64,000 nt of DNA, from the NCBI RefSeq assembly GCF_000020325.1, contig NC_010730.1, forward strand, positions 1,509,501 through 1,573,500, written 5' to 3'. Shown piece after piece: positions 8,900 through 17,614 of the stretch (positions are counted from its first letter, which is position 1; the number at the start of each line of letters is the position of its first letter). The notes under the pieces are model-generated. The model searched no databases, was not told the DNA's origin, and saw only the letters and a program-made list of their open reading frames with translations. This DNA is from Sulfurihydrogenibium sp. YO3AOP1 (GTDB lineage: Bacteria; Aquificota; Aquificia; Aquificales; Hydrogenothermaceae). The position numbers and the translations under genes are program-made.

Positions 8900-9496
8900 T
8901 TAATCAGAATATCTTTGCTCTTTCCAAGGGTCGCCTAAAATATGATAACCTCTTTGCTCCCAAAAACCAGGTCTATCTTCAAGCATAAATTCTATTCCAG
9001 CTACAAATTTAGCACTCTTCCAAGAATAAAGCTTAGGCACTATCAATCGCAGTGGATAACCATTATCAGCCGGAATCGGTCCGTTAAATAATTCATAAGC
9101 AAAAATTACATCTTCATCAAAAAAATACTCAATCGGAACATTGGTTGTATATCCATCTAAGGAATGAATCATTACAGATTTTACGTTCGGATTTATTTTT
9201 ACAAGATTTTTTAATTCATTTACATGAAAGCCTCTCCAAACAACATCTTTACAACTCCATCTTGTAACACAATGAAAATCCGCTACAAGCTCAACCTTTT
9301 CAAGAGAGAGTATATCATCCCATGTTAATACTTCTGACTCTTCTACTTCTCCAAATATTTTTAACCTATAAGATTTTAAATCTACTTCTGGAGGGTCAGA
9401 TATTCCAAGAATGATTAACCTATCCGTCCAATGCTGACCCGGTGGAAGTCTATCTTCTCTAAGGTTTATTGGGCTAATTATCCTTTTCACGTTCAT
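8900..9496 (-). CDS. Sulfite-oxidase-like molybdopterin-dependent oxidoreductase
   Basis: 198-aa single-domain member of the oxidoreductase molybdopterin-binding (SUOX/YedY/YuiH) family. The likely Mo ligand is C76 in the HCVTRWSC block, followed by the DNGYPLRLIVP and YSWKSAKFV blocks of the family. It has no Tat or Sec signal, so unlike MsrP it should be cytoplasmic. The substrate is unknown. It overlaps the regulator gene upstream by 23 bases and is followed four bases later by a ferredoxin, so it probably exchanges electrons with that protein. Confidence 0.88.
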   Translation of the reverse strand: MNVKRIISPINLREDRLPPGQHWTDRLIILGISDPPEVDLKSYRLKIFGEVEESEVLTWDDILSLEKVELVADFHCVTRWSCKDVVWRGFHVNELKNLVKINPNVKSVMIHSLDGYTTNVPIEYFFDEDVIFAYELFNGPIPADNGYPLRLIVPKLYSWKSAKFVAGIEFMLEDRPGFWEQRGYHILGDPWKEQRYSD

Positions 9497-9869
9497 CTCC
9501 TATACATTTTGGACACACTCCATTTAAAACAATATCAACACTTTTTACATCAAAAACGTCTAAAATTTTATCATTAATTTGTAAACTAATAGCGTTGAAA
9601 TCTATATCATAAATACTGTTGCATATTTCACACTTAAAATGAAGGTGATTATCCGTTCTCGCGTCAAATCTGCTTTGTTTTCCATCATTTAATTCTAATA
9701 TTAAACCTTCGTCTTTTAGTATTTTTAAGTTTCTATAAACTGTCCCAAGACTTATGTTTGGTATAATTTTCCTTGCTCTTTCGTAAATCCAATCTGCTGT
9801 TGGATGTATATCTGTAGATTTTAATATTTCATATACAACTTTTCTTTGGTTGGTACTTCTTCTTTGCAA
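9474..9869 (-). CDS. Fur/PerR family transcriptional regulator
   Basis: About 131 aa. The N-terminal winged helix (NQRKVVYEILKS, then the ISLGTVYRNLKIL recognition helix) is followed by the dimerisation domain with the metal-site pattern DNHLHFKC. Two CxxC motifs (CEIC and CPKC) would bind structural zinc. The ISLGTVYRNL form with CxxC pairs is closer to PerR/Fur than to NikR. Start: GTG at 9878 lies inside the AGAGG site, so TTG at 9869 is more likely. A palindromic candidate operator lies 29-47 bases upstream, suggesting autoregulation and control of the downstream molybdoprotein and ferredoxin. Confidence 0.88.
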   Translation of the reverse strand: MQRRSTNQRKVVYEILKSTDIHPTADWIYERARKIIPNISLGTVYRNLKILKDEGLILELNDGKQSRFDARTDNHLHFKCEICNSIYDIDFNAISLQINDKILDVFDVKSVDIVLNGVCPKCIGDEREKDN

Positions 9870-9897
9870 TAAAACCACCTCTTTATCCTGAATTAAA

Positions 9898-9916
9898 TAT
9901 AATAATATATGTTATA
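9898..9916. promoter_or_regulatory. Candidate Fur/PerR-type operator
   Basis: Imperfect 19-bp palindrome with half-sites TATAATA and TATAACA, resembling PerR boxes (TTATAAT-N-ATTATAA). It sits in the intergenic space between the divergent Fur-like gene and bamA, where it could control either. Confidence 0.45.
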
Positions 9917-9957
9917 AATTGTTTTCAAATGATTTAAACCATATTTGGAGATAGAAA

Positions 9958-12528
9958 TTGAAAATAAAGATTAAAAAGATTAAATTTTTATTTATCTTGC
10001 TTTTTATATACTTTGCAAAGGCTGAAGAAAGGATAATATCCAATTACCCTTTACCAAAAAATAACGGTGAAGAAATTTTAAGAATAACAAATGACCTAAA
10101 TTATGTGGCTAATCTCTTTGAATTAACAAACGACTTTGAAAAGATAGAAATTAAAGATGATAAGATATTTATTACAAGAAAGCCATTTTTAAAAAGTATA
10201 GACATAAAAGGTAATAAATCTTTTTGGAAAGATGAAATAGTAGGAATTACAGGATTAAGAATAAATAGTGCTTTAGATAGTGAATCCTTAAAAACAATTC
10301 CACTTAGAATTAGACAGTTTTACGCAGAAAAAGGCTATTTGTTTGCAAATGCAAGCATATCAACCAACTTTGATGAAAACGGTAATGCGTTTGTAAGTTT
10401 AAACATAGATGAAGGGAGAAAAATAAAGTTAAATGATGTGATATTTTTATCAGACCAAAAAATCTCAGAAGAAGATAAAAATCAGCTTTTAAAAGTTCTA
10501 AATCTAAAAAAAGGGGATATGATTTATTTTGATAAATTGCAAGAATCTATAGAAAAACTTAACGAGTACTTAAAAAATAATGGATATTTTGAATCCTTTA
10601 TTGTTTTACAAGACATCGAACAAGTGGACAATAATTTTGCCAACATATACATACTCATAGACTTAAGAAGCAGGTATTTTATAAACTTTACCGGTAATAA
10701 CAACTTTGACAATAAACAATTAATGAATCTTTTAACATTTAAAGAAAATGGATTTAATTATAATGAACTTGACCTATCAAAAGAAAATCTTATGAATTTC
10801 TATAAATCTAATGGGTTTTTAGATGTAGATATAATAACTCAGGTAGAAGAGCAGGAGAAAAATCAAGGGTCGGCTGAAAAACCTTATATTAAGATAAATT
10901 TTAATATCAACGAAGGTAAAAGATATAAGGTAGATAAGATTTTTATAGATACAGATTATGAAGAGATAAAATCAGAAATAAGTAAATTTGCAGGCAACTT
11001 TCATGATAAAAACAAGCTTTTAAGCTATTTACAGGAACAAGTAAAAAAACTCTATGATAGTGGATATATTTCGGCAAATTATAAGATTGAAGAAATAAAA
11101 AATGAAGATAAACTTACGTTAAAAGTAGAATTTAAAAAAGGAAAAAAATATATCCTTAAAGAAATAAAACAAAAGAATTATTCAGTCAAAAAGGATTTTA
11201 AACTGCCAAAAATCTATAATCCACAAGAATTATTAAATTTACAAGATGAATTTAAAGAAAAGGCAAGGGAAGATGGATATTTGGATGCTGAGGTATTACT
11301 TCAGACTGATTTGATAGAAAATAACGATAGAATTGATGTTATTGCTACATACGATTATAATCTTGGACAAAGATACAGAAGTGGTTTAACATTTGTTTAT
11401 GGCAGCTTTCATCTTAACCCAAATGTAATTTTAAAACAATTTCCTAAAAGAGAATATTTTGAAAAAGAAAATTTTGATGTTTCGATAATTAGACTATATG
11501 AATCAAGATTATTTGATTATATTAATCCATTAATTCTTCCTCAAGAAGAAAGAAAGACAGTTGACAAAGCAATTTTCGTTCACGATGATAAAAGAGGATT
11601 AGTGCAAGGCAGTGTTGGTTATTCAACAGACCAACAATTTAAAGCTTCTGTTGCTGTTATACTCAGAAACTTATTCAATTACGGTTATGAATTTTCTACT
11701 TATATAGAACGTTCAAACTTTCAAACAAATTATAGACTTTCTCTTGGAAATAGGTTGTTTAAATGGAATTTAAGCGGATTTGCCTCCACATTTCTATTTA
11801 ATCAATATCATAGAAATTATGATTTAAAAAGCTCAGGTTATGACTTGTTTTTTGAAAAAAGAAATAATAAATGGGTTAAAAGTAGTTTTAGATTAGAAAG
11901 GAAATACAACGTCATCACAAATGAAGGAATATTTACACCACTGAAAAATTATAAAGTGATAACTACAAGTTTTGGATTAACAGATGACCATAGAAACAAT
12001 AGAATTAATCCATCAAGCGGGTATTATAGTATTTTAAACTTTAAAACAACGTTTGGAGATATTAATTATCAATCTTTAGAGGGTTCTTTTAGATATTACA
12101 AAGAATTTTTAGACTTTTTTATCTTTAGTCAAAGATTTTCTACTGGTTATTCTTTCAAAAGTATAAACGGGCTTCCTTTGGCTGAAAGATATTTTCTTGG
12201 TGGTATTGCAAATATGAGAGGTTTTGGCTTTGAAGAATTATCAGGAAAGCAAAAAATTGGCGGAAATAGCTATTTATTAATAAACAACGACTTAAGGTTT
12301 CCAATATATCAAAAATATAATTTATATTTCTTAACATTTTTAGACCTTGGAAATGTATATACTAAAAGCAATGAATATAGAAATCCTTATTTTAGAAAAA
12401 CCGCCGGAATAGGTATTTACGTTCCAACGCCTGCTGGAAGTTTAATATTTGATTATGCTAAAAAGTTAGACACAAAACCAAATGAAAATAAGCATAGAAT
12501 AGAGTTTAGCATCGGTTTAGATTTCTGA
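9958..12528 (+). CDS. bamA: Outer membrane assembly protein BamA (Omp85)
   Basis: 856-aa Omp85 protein that inserts beta-barrels into the outer membrane. A signal peptide (about 1-22, ending FAKAEE) is followed by several POTRA domains (about 55-480; the KSIDIKGNKSF block opens the first clear one) and a C-terminal barrel ending in F. The L6 loop motif appears as MRGFGFEEL, where VRGF/Y is usual. The start is TTG, supported by a GGAG site. Divergent from the Fur-like regulator; the tat genes follow 24 bases later. Confidence 0.93.
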   Translation: MKIKIKKIKFLFILLFIYFAKAEERIISNYPLPKNNGEEILRITNDLNYVANLFELTNDFEKIEIKDDKIFITRKPFLKSIDIKGNKSFWKDEIVGITGLRINSALDSESLKTIPLRIRQFYAEKGYLFANASISTNFDENGNAFVSLNIDEGRKIKLNDVIFLSDQKISEEDKNQLLKVLNLKKGDMIYFDKLQESIEKLNEYLKNNGYFESFIVLQDIEQVDNNFANIYILIDLRSRYFINFTGNNNFDNKQLMNLLTFKENGFNYNELDLSKENLMNFYKSNGFLDVDIITQVEEQEKNQGSAEKPYIKINFNINEGKRYKVDKIFIDTDYEEIKSEISKFAGNFHDKNKLLSYLQEQVKKLYDSGYISANYKIEEIKNEDKLTLKVEFKKGKKYILKEIKQKNYSVKKDFKLPKIYNPQELLNLQDEFKEKAREDGYLDAEVLLQTDLIENNDRIDVIATYDYNLGQRYRSGLTFVYGSFHLNPNVILKQFPKREYFEKENFDVSIIRLYESRLFDYINPLILPQEERKTVDKAIFVHDDKRGLVQGSVGYSTDQQFKASVAVILRNLFNYGYEFSTYIERSNFQTNYRLSLGNRLFKWNLSGFASTFLFNQYHRNYDLKSSGYDLFFEKRNNKWVKSSFRLERKYNVITNEGIFTPLKNYKVITTSFGLTDDHRNNRINPSSGYYSILNFKTTFGDINYQSLEGSFRYYKEFLDFFIFSQRFSTGYSFKSINGLPLAERYFLGGIANMRGFGFEELSGKQKIGGNSYLLINNDLRFPIYQKYNLYFLTFLDLGNVYTKSNEYRNPYFRKTAGIGIYVPTPAGSLIFDYAKKLDTKPNENKHRIEFSIGLDF

Positions 12529-12551
12529 TAAAATATAATTGGAGGCTAAAA

Positions 12552-12902
12552 ATGTTTGGCATAGGATTCCAAGAGTTATTAGTCATATTAGTCGTAGCTT
12601 TAATAGTTTTAGGACCCCAAAGACTTCCGGAAGTAGCAAAGTCTTTAGGTAAGTTTTACAGAGAGTTGAAATCTGCCGTTGATGATGTAAAATCTTCAGT
12701 TGCAACCGACCTTAAATCTGTTAAAGAAATAGAATACGACATAAAATCTGATATAACAAAAAAGTTAGAAGAGCCGGTAAAAATTGATTTTGAAAAAGAG
12801 TTTGAAAAAGAAATAAAAAAATCAGAGCCGGTAAAAACTGTTGAAAGAGAGAAGATAACTTTCAAAAGAGAAAAGAATAACGAGGATAATATAAATGGAT
12901 AA
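12552..12902 (+). CDS. tatB: Sec-independent translocase subunit TatB
   Basis: 116 aa with a short N-terminal membrane helix, then an amphipathic helix and a charged tail. Glu at residue 8 and the LGPQRLPEVAKSLGK hinge favour TatB over TatA, which usually has Gln 8 and an FG hinge. It recognises folded substrates with TatC. Good GGAGG site upstream. It overlaps tatC by 8 bases. Confidence 0.88.
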   Translation: MFGIGFQELLVILVVALIVLGPQRLPEVAKSLGKFYRELKSAVDDVKSSVATDLKSVKEIEYDIKSDITKKLEEPVKIDFEKEFEKEIKKSEPVKTVEREKITFKREKNNEDNING

Positions 12903-13674
12903 CCAGCTTCCTGAAGCACCACTAACAGAGCATTTAGCAGAGCTAAGAACAAGGTTAATTAGAATTGTTTTAGCTGTCATTATTGGAACGGTAGTAGCCT
13001 TTACAAAAGCAAATTATTTATTTGAAATTTTAAAAATGCCACTACTGAAAGTTAACCCAAACTTAAAATTATACTTTTTATCTCCAACTGAGCCATTTTT
13101 TACTGCATTTAAAATTTCATTTCTTGCAGGATTTATTTTAGTTTCTCCCTTCGTTTTTTATCAAATTTGGAAATTTATAGAACCTGCATTGTATGAGCAT
13201 GAAAAAAAACTTGTTTTTCCTTTTGTCATTTTTACTACGCTATTTTTTATTATAGGCTGTTTATTTTCATTTTATTTGGTCCTACCTGTCGCAATTGGAT
13301 TTTTTATTAACTTTGGTAATATCCAACTTGGAGCAGAAGCTATCTTTTCAGTTAAGGAATATATATCCTTTGTCCTTAGAATGATTTTAGCTTTCGGATT
13401 AACTTTTGAACTGCCGGTTATATTATCTTTATTAGCAAGACTAGGATTAGTAACTCCGGAATTTTTGATGAAGTCTCGTCCTTATTTTATAGTTTTAGCT
13501 TTTATTATTGCAGCAATAATTACACCTACACCGGATGCAATCAGCCAATTGATGCTTGCCATACCTTTGATATTATTTTATGAAATTTCCATTCTTATGG
13601 CAAAATATTTATATCCAAAAAGTATGAAGTATAAAGAGGAAATAGTTTCTGTTAAAGAAAAAATAGAGGCGTAA
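12895..13674 (+). CDS. tatC: Sec-independent translocase subunit TatC
   Basis: 259-aa protein with six membrane segments. Family blocks include HLAELRTRL near residue 13, LSPTEPFF near 62 and the PFVFYQIWKFIEPALYEHE stretch near residue 86. TatC binds the twin-arginine signal. It overlaps tatB, as expected for a functional pair. Confidence 0.95.
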   Translation: MDNQLPEAPLTEHLAELRTRLIRIVLAVIIGTVVAFTKANYLFEILKMPLLKVNPNLKLYFLSPTEPFFTAFKISFLAGFILVSPFVFYQIWKFIEPALYEHEKKLVFPFVIFTTLFFIIGCLFSFYLVLPVAIGFFINFGNIQLGAEAIFSVKEYISFVLRMILAFGLTFELPVILSLLARLGLVTPEFLMKSRPYFIVLAFIIAAIITPTPDAISQLMLAIPLILFYEISILMAKYLYPKSMKYKEEIVSVKEKIEA

Positions 13675-13690
13675 ATATAGGAGGGAAAAT

Positions 13691-14902
13691 ATGGAAAACA
13701 TATACTTATGTAAAGTTCCCATATTTGACAAAAATCAAAATTTAGTTGCATATGAAATAAAGTATGATTATGAAAATGAAGATTTTAAGCAAACGGTTAA
13801 AAAATTATATTCGTTAATCTCGGATATAGATATTGTATCAATTTTGTCTGGAAAAGAAGCTTTTATAAAAGTAACTTCAGATATCTTAATTTTTACAGAG
13901 TTTTTAAATTTAATACCAAAAGAGATATTTACTATTATGATTGATTATACAAATCTTAAATCCAAAAATGTTCAAGAGAAAGTTAAAGAATACAAAAATG
14001 ATGGATATAGATATGCAATAGATTTAAATAGTTTAGAAGATATTGATATTAATTTTTTAATATCTTTTTCAGGTTTGTTTAACTTTATATTTATTGACGT
14101 TTCAAACCTCTCTGATAAAAAAATAAATTTAATTCATGATTTATGTCAACTCCCATTTACATTGATAGCTAAAAATGTAGATAGTTTACATGATTTTAAT
14201 AAAGCAAAAGATCTTGGATTTGAATTATTTGAAGGGGAGTTTTTTAAAGAACCAGAAAAATTAGAGTCGGATACTGATATTTTTAACAAAATAGATACTT
14301 TAAAAATAATTAGGTATGTACACGAAGAAGATGATTTAAATGAAGTTGCAGAAGTAATTAAAGCTAACCCTGAAATAAGTGTAGCATTATTAAAATATGT
14401 AAACTCTTCATTTTTTTATTTAAGAAACCCTATAACATCAGTCAATAGAGCAGTTATATACTTAGGAAAGAAAAACCTTATAAATTGGTTGATGTTAATA
14501 TCTATGATGTCAGTATCTAATAAAGATACAGATAGGGAGGTAGTAAAAGCTACACTTTTTAGAGGAAAATTTATGGAATTATTAAGTAAAGAAATAAATG
14601 AAGATATAAACATAGCTGAAACCGCTTTTTTAATTGGAATTTTATCCTTTGCAGAAAGAATCTTCAAAGCTCCGCTTTCAACAATTCTAAGACATCTAAA
14701 TTTAAGTGAGGAGTTAGAAAAAGATATAAAGGAGGGTAAAGGTTACTATGGAGAGCTACTTTTTTTAGTTAAAGCCATAGAAAAAAATGATAGAAGTAAA
14801 ATAGATGAATTTATAACTATTTTTAATATTCCTAAAAATAAAATATCTGAACTTACTGTTGAAAGCTACAAATGGGTTGAAAACCTTTCAAAATTAATTT
14901 AG
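13691..14902 (+). CDS. Degenerate EAL plus HDOD signalling protein
   Basis: 403-aa protein of YuxH type. The N-terminal half (1-195) has an EAL-like fold opening at PIFDKNQNLVAYEIKY, but the catalytic E-A-L signature is replaced, so phosphodiesterase activity is unlikely. The C-terminal half (about 200-403) is an HDOD domain, with the AEVIKANPEISVALLKYVN and INSVNRAVIYLG-like blocks. Such proteins act as signalling scaffolds that may sense c-di-GMP. The next gene is an intact diguanylate cyclase 10 bases downstream. Confidence 0.85.
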   Translation: MENIYLCKVPIFDKNQNLVAYEIKYDYENEDFKQTVKKLYSLISDIDIVSILSGKEAFIKVTSDILIFTEFLNLIPKEIFTIMIDYTNLKSKNVQEKVKEYKNDGYRYAIDLNSLEDIDINFLISFSGLFNFIFIDVSNLSDKKINLIHDLCQLPFTLIAKNVDSLHDFNKAKDLGFELFEGEFFKEPEKLESDTDIFNKIDTLKIIRYVHEEDDLNEVAEVIKANPEISVALLKYVNSSFFYLRNPITSVNRAVIYLGKKNLINWLMLISMMSVSNKDTDREVVKATLFRGKFMELLSKEINEDINIAETAFLIGILSFAERIFKAPLSTILRHLNLSEELEKDIKEGKGYYGELLFLVKAIEKNDRSKIDEFITIFNIPKNKISELTVESYKWVENLSKLI

Positions 14903-14912
14903 AGGGTAACAA

Positions 14913-16148
14913 ATGGAATTTGAATTTTCAGAAGAAAAAATTGATACTATATTTGTTAGGCTACTAAAATATGCAGAGAAAAATTTTAAATCTGCAATAT
15001 GTAAAGAAACATTTTTAAAAATTAAATACTTGGTAAAAGATGTACTGAGAAATAAAAATAAAATTTCAGAATTCCAGCAATTAGGCTGTGACCTTTTTAA
15101 ATTAGGAATTATTTTTAATGAAGCTATATCAATTTTTGATTTTTTGAGAAAAAACTTTATAGCACACCTACCAAACGCTATCGATTTAAGAGAAGCAAAA
15201 AGAATTGAAAGGTTATACGAAGAAATGGAAAATCATTTGGCAATAGGGTATTTAAAAAATGAGGTAATTTTGTTAAAGAATAGATTAGAATTTTTAGAAG
15301 AGTACATTATTTCCAAAGATATCCATTTACTTCTTGCAAACCCTTTTAAAGCTCATATTAATTATTTCAAAGATTTTTTAAACTCCATTTTGGATGGTGG
15401 AATATTTAGTAATATATCGCATCAATCTTGTGCTTTTGGTATATGGTTAAAAGAAAAAGGGAAAGAATACATAGATGAAGAACATATTTTAAAAGATTTG
15501 AAACACTTGCATAAAGATTTTCATAATCTAATTGAAATTGCAGAAAGTTATAAGAAAAACAAAAAATTTAAGGACCTTTACTTTATGATTTTAAATATTC
15601 AAAATATAATGATTTGGATAGGAAACGAATTTTTGTATTTAAATACAAAATTCATAAAATTAGAAATGTCGATAGACCCTTTAACAGGAGCTTTTAATAG
15701 AAGAGGTTTTGAAATAATTATTCAAAAACTTTTAGAAATTTCCCAAATAACCGATGCTCCCATTACACTTGCCATGGCTGATTTAGATTACTTTAAAAAA
15801 ATTAACGATACTTTTGGTCATCTTGCTGGAGATGAAGCTTTAAAACATTTTGTAAATATTATAAAAAGAAATTTAAGAAAATCTGATTATGTATTTAGAA
15901 TTGGTGGAGAAGAATTTTTAATTTTACTTCCAAATACAGAATTAAAAGATGCTGTAGAAATTGTAGAAAGAATTAGGAAAGACCTTGAAGAAAACTCGCT
16001 ACATTACGATGGTAAAGAAATAAAAATAACTGCAAGCTTTGGCTTAGCTGAAGTAGATAAAGAAAAATATATTAATGAGATCATAAAAAAAGCAGATGAA
16101 AAGCTCTATAAAGCAAAAGAGTCCGGAAGAAATAAGGTAGTAGTTTAA
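14913..16148 (+). CDS. Diguanylate cyclase with zinc-sensing CZB domain
   Basis: 411 aa. Residues 1-140 are helical with no known motif. Residues about 145-225 fit a chemoreceptor zinc-binding (CZB) domain: a first His in AHINYF, the signature CAFGIW (C-x-F-G-x-W) and a late HKDFH. Residues 250-411 are a GGDEF domain with an intact GGEEF active site, the SIDPLTGAFNRRGF start block and an inhibitory I-site RKSD five residues before GGEEF. E. coli DgcZ uses CZB-bound zinc to inhibit c-di-GMP synthesis; the same logic is likely here. No membrane segments. Confidence 0.9.
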   Translation: MEFEFSEEKIDTIFVRLLKYAEKNFKSAICKETFLKIKYLVKDVLRNKNKISEFQQLGCDLFKLGIIFNEAISIFDFLRKNFIAHLPNAIDLREAKRIERLYEEMENHLAIGYLKNEVILLKNRLEFLEEYIISKDIHLLLANPFKAHINYFKDFLNSILDGGIFSNISHQSCAFGIWLKEKGKEYIDEEHILKDLKHLHKDFHNLIEIAESYKKNKKFKDLYFMILNIQNIMIWIGNEFLYLNTKFIKLEMSIDPLTGAFNRRGFEIIIQKLLEISQITDAPITLAMADLDYFKKINDTFGHLAGDEALKHFVNIIKRNLRKSDYVFRIGGEEFLILLPNTELKDAVEIVERIRKDLEENSLHYDGKEIKITASFGLAEVDKEKYINEIIKKADEKLYKAKESGRNKVVV

Positions 16149-16166
16149 AAATTAAATTTGTTCATA

Positions 16167-16397
16167 ACTTGGGTGAGAAATCCAAAAGATTACAAGATTC
16201 TTGGGCAGCTATAGAGTGTTAAAATTGAGAAAGTAGAGGATTAATGGATGTTGGGCAGTTCATGAACTGCCCGTACATAAAGGTAAGGAGCGAGAGGTAA
16301 AAGGCGAGAAGTAAGGCACCTATTTAATTTGTTATATATCGCTTTTCACTTATTCTAAAGGCTTTAGTATTATCAAAATTCCCAATTTCTCACTCAA
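16167..16397. repeat. Family 1 element, divergent copy with a different interior
   Basis: Ends ACTTGGGTGAGAAAT and AATTTCTCACTCAATG form the family 1 terminal inverted repeats, but the usual hairpin core is missing. Instead the interior carries a perfect 20-bp palindrome (16253-16272) and a GAG-rich stretch. The right end reaches within 16 bases of the histidine kinase stop. Confidence 0.55.
16253..16272. repeat. Perfect 20-bp palindrome GGGCAGTTCATGAACTGCCC
   Basis: Perfect dyad symmetry over 20 bases. A second copy at 53302-53321 differs by a matched G-to-A and C-to-T pair, so its symmetry is preserved. No T-run follows, so it is not an obvious rho-independent terminator. Confidence 0.9.
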
Positions 16398-16412
16398 TGC
16401 GTAGCTTATTTA

Positions 16413-17297
16413 TCAAAACTTGATTATGAAATTATTCATGTTATCTCTAAAGCTATAGCTTATTTTAAAACCATACTTTTCACATATTTTTTTAACTATA
16501 GATAATCCTAAACCGAGACCTTCTGTAGTTCCAGCATCGTTTTCTCTGTAAAATTTTTCAAATATTTTTTTAGGTTTATTTATAGATTTCCCTGTATTTT
16601 TGATCTTAACTATTGATTTATCAAATTCAATCTCTATTATTCCATTTTTTTCGTTATATTTTATTGCATTTTCAATTAAGTTAGAAAAACATACTTCAAT
16701 ATCAATATAATTGGCGTTAATCTTTATATGGTCTTTTTCGCTAAATACTATCCTTAAATTTTTTTCTTGAATCTTATTTTCAAACTTAGCTAAAACATCT
16801 TTTACGAGATGATTTATATTAATTTCCTCAATCTCTTTTTTATCAACAGATTTTAAAGCTTCTATGTTTGTTAGTATATTTTGAACATAATTAAGATTTT
16901 TTTCTATCTGATTTATATTATTTTCAATATTTTGAAAATTTTTTGCTTTCATCAAATAAAAATTAGTTTTGATAATAGTTATAGGTGTTCTTAAATCATG
17001 AGAGATTATATTCAAAACGTTTTCAAGGTTTTCTTTATTTTTCTTGATTGGCTCTAAAAGTCTTCCAGAAACTGAGTAAGCTAAAAAGCTTGATAGCATT
17101 ATTACAAGGACGATTGAATAAAAAATCGATTTTTTTAGCTTTTCCAAATCATTTTTAAGATAACCTTCATCTTTGCCAATCACTATAAAATATTCTTTTT
17201 GAGATTTGTATTTATAACCATACAAAATTAAACTTCCAGATTGATTTCTTCCTTCAAAAATTTTAATATTTTCTGGATTTATTGATTTTTTTTTTTT
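16413..17297 (-). CDS. Sensor histidine kinase, C-terminal part (split gene)
   Basis: Kinase half of a membrane histidine kinase. The open frame extends upstream to the A12 tract at 17286-17297; the first ATG (17225) lies inside the sensor region and is not a true start. In order: end of the extracytoplasmic sensor, second membrane helix (SIVLVIMLSSFLAYSVSG), H-box SHDLRTPI with the phospho-accepting His, N-box NLIENAIKYN, and G-boxes ending GLGLGLSIVKKI. All catalytic motifs are intact. One more A (or two fewer) in the tract would join it in frame to the part at 17279-17614. Confidence 0.85.
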   Translation of the reverse strand, partial: KKKKSINPENIKIFEGRNQSGSLILYGYKYKSQKEYFIVIGKDEGYLKNDLEKLKKSIFYSIVLVIMLSSFLAYSVSGRLLEPIKKNKENLENVLNIISHDLRTPITIIKTNFYLMKAKNFQNIENNINQIEKNLNYVQNILTNIEALKSVDKKEIEEININHLVKDVLAKFENKIQEKNLRIVFSEKDHIKINANYIDIEVCFSNLIENAIKYNEKNGIIEIEFDKSIVKIKNTGKSINKPKKIFEKFYRENDAGTTEGLGLGLSIVKKICEKYGFKISYSFRDNMNNFIIKF

Positions 17298-17614
17298 ATG
17301 TGAAAGTTATTTAAGTTATTTATGCAGAGTTTTTGATAGTCTGTCAAATTGTATAGACAAATAAAAGTATTTTCTTCCGTAGATAATTTAAATATTTGAG
17401 AAATATCTTTATCGATGGCATCAATAACCTGAATTAGTTTTGACCTAATATCATCTTCAATCTCAACTAATTTTTGATTTTCATAAGAAAGATATATAGA
17501 GTATGAAAGAATAACTGCAATCAAGGATATAATAAAGGTAAGTAAAAGAGTTATCTTTATTCTTACAGCTTGGAATTCATCTAAATGAAATTTATTCAAT
17601 TCTATATCCAACAC
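17279..17614 (-). CDS. Sensor histidine kinase, N-terminal part (split gene)
   Basis: 111-residue frame encoding a cytoplasmic N-terminus, a first membrane helix (about 22-44) and most of an extracytoplasmic sensor region. It ends just after the A12 tract, in HIKKKNQ. It overlaps the response regulator gene by 23 bases; an alternative TTG start nearer the regulator stop is possible. Together with 16413-17297 it makes a normal-sized two-helix histidine kinase of OmpR-partner type. Confidence 0.75.
   Translation of the reverse strand: MLDIELNKFHLDEFQAVRIKITLLLTFIISLIAVILSYSIYLSYENQKLVEIEDDIRSKLIQVIDAIDKDISQIFKLSTEENTFICLYNLTDYQKLCINNLNNFHIKKKNQ

Noticed and set aside
16253-16272. Rho-independent terminator for the diguanylate cyclase gene
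   Set aside because: The palindrome is 105 bases beyond the stop and has no T-run on either side.
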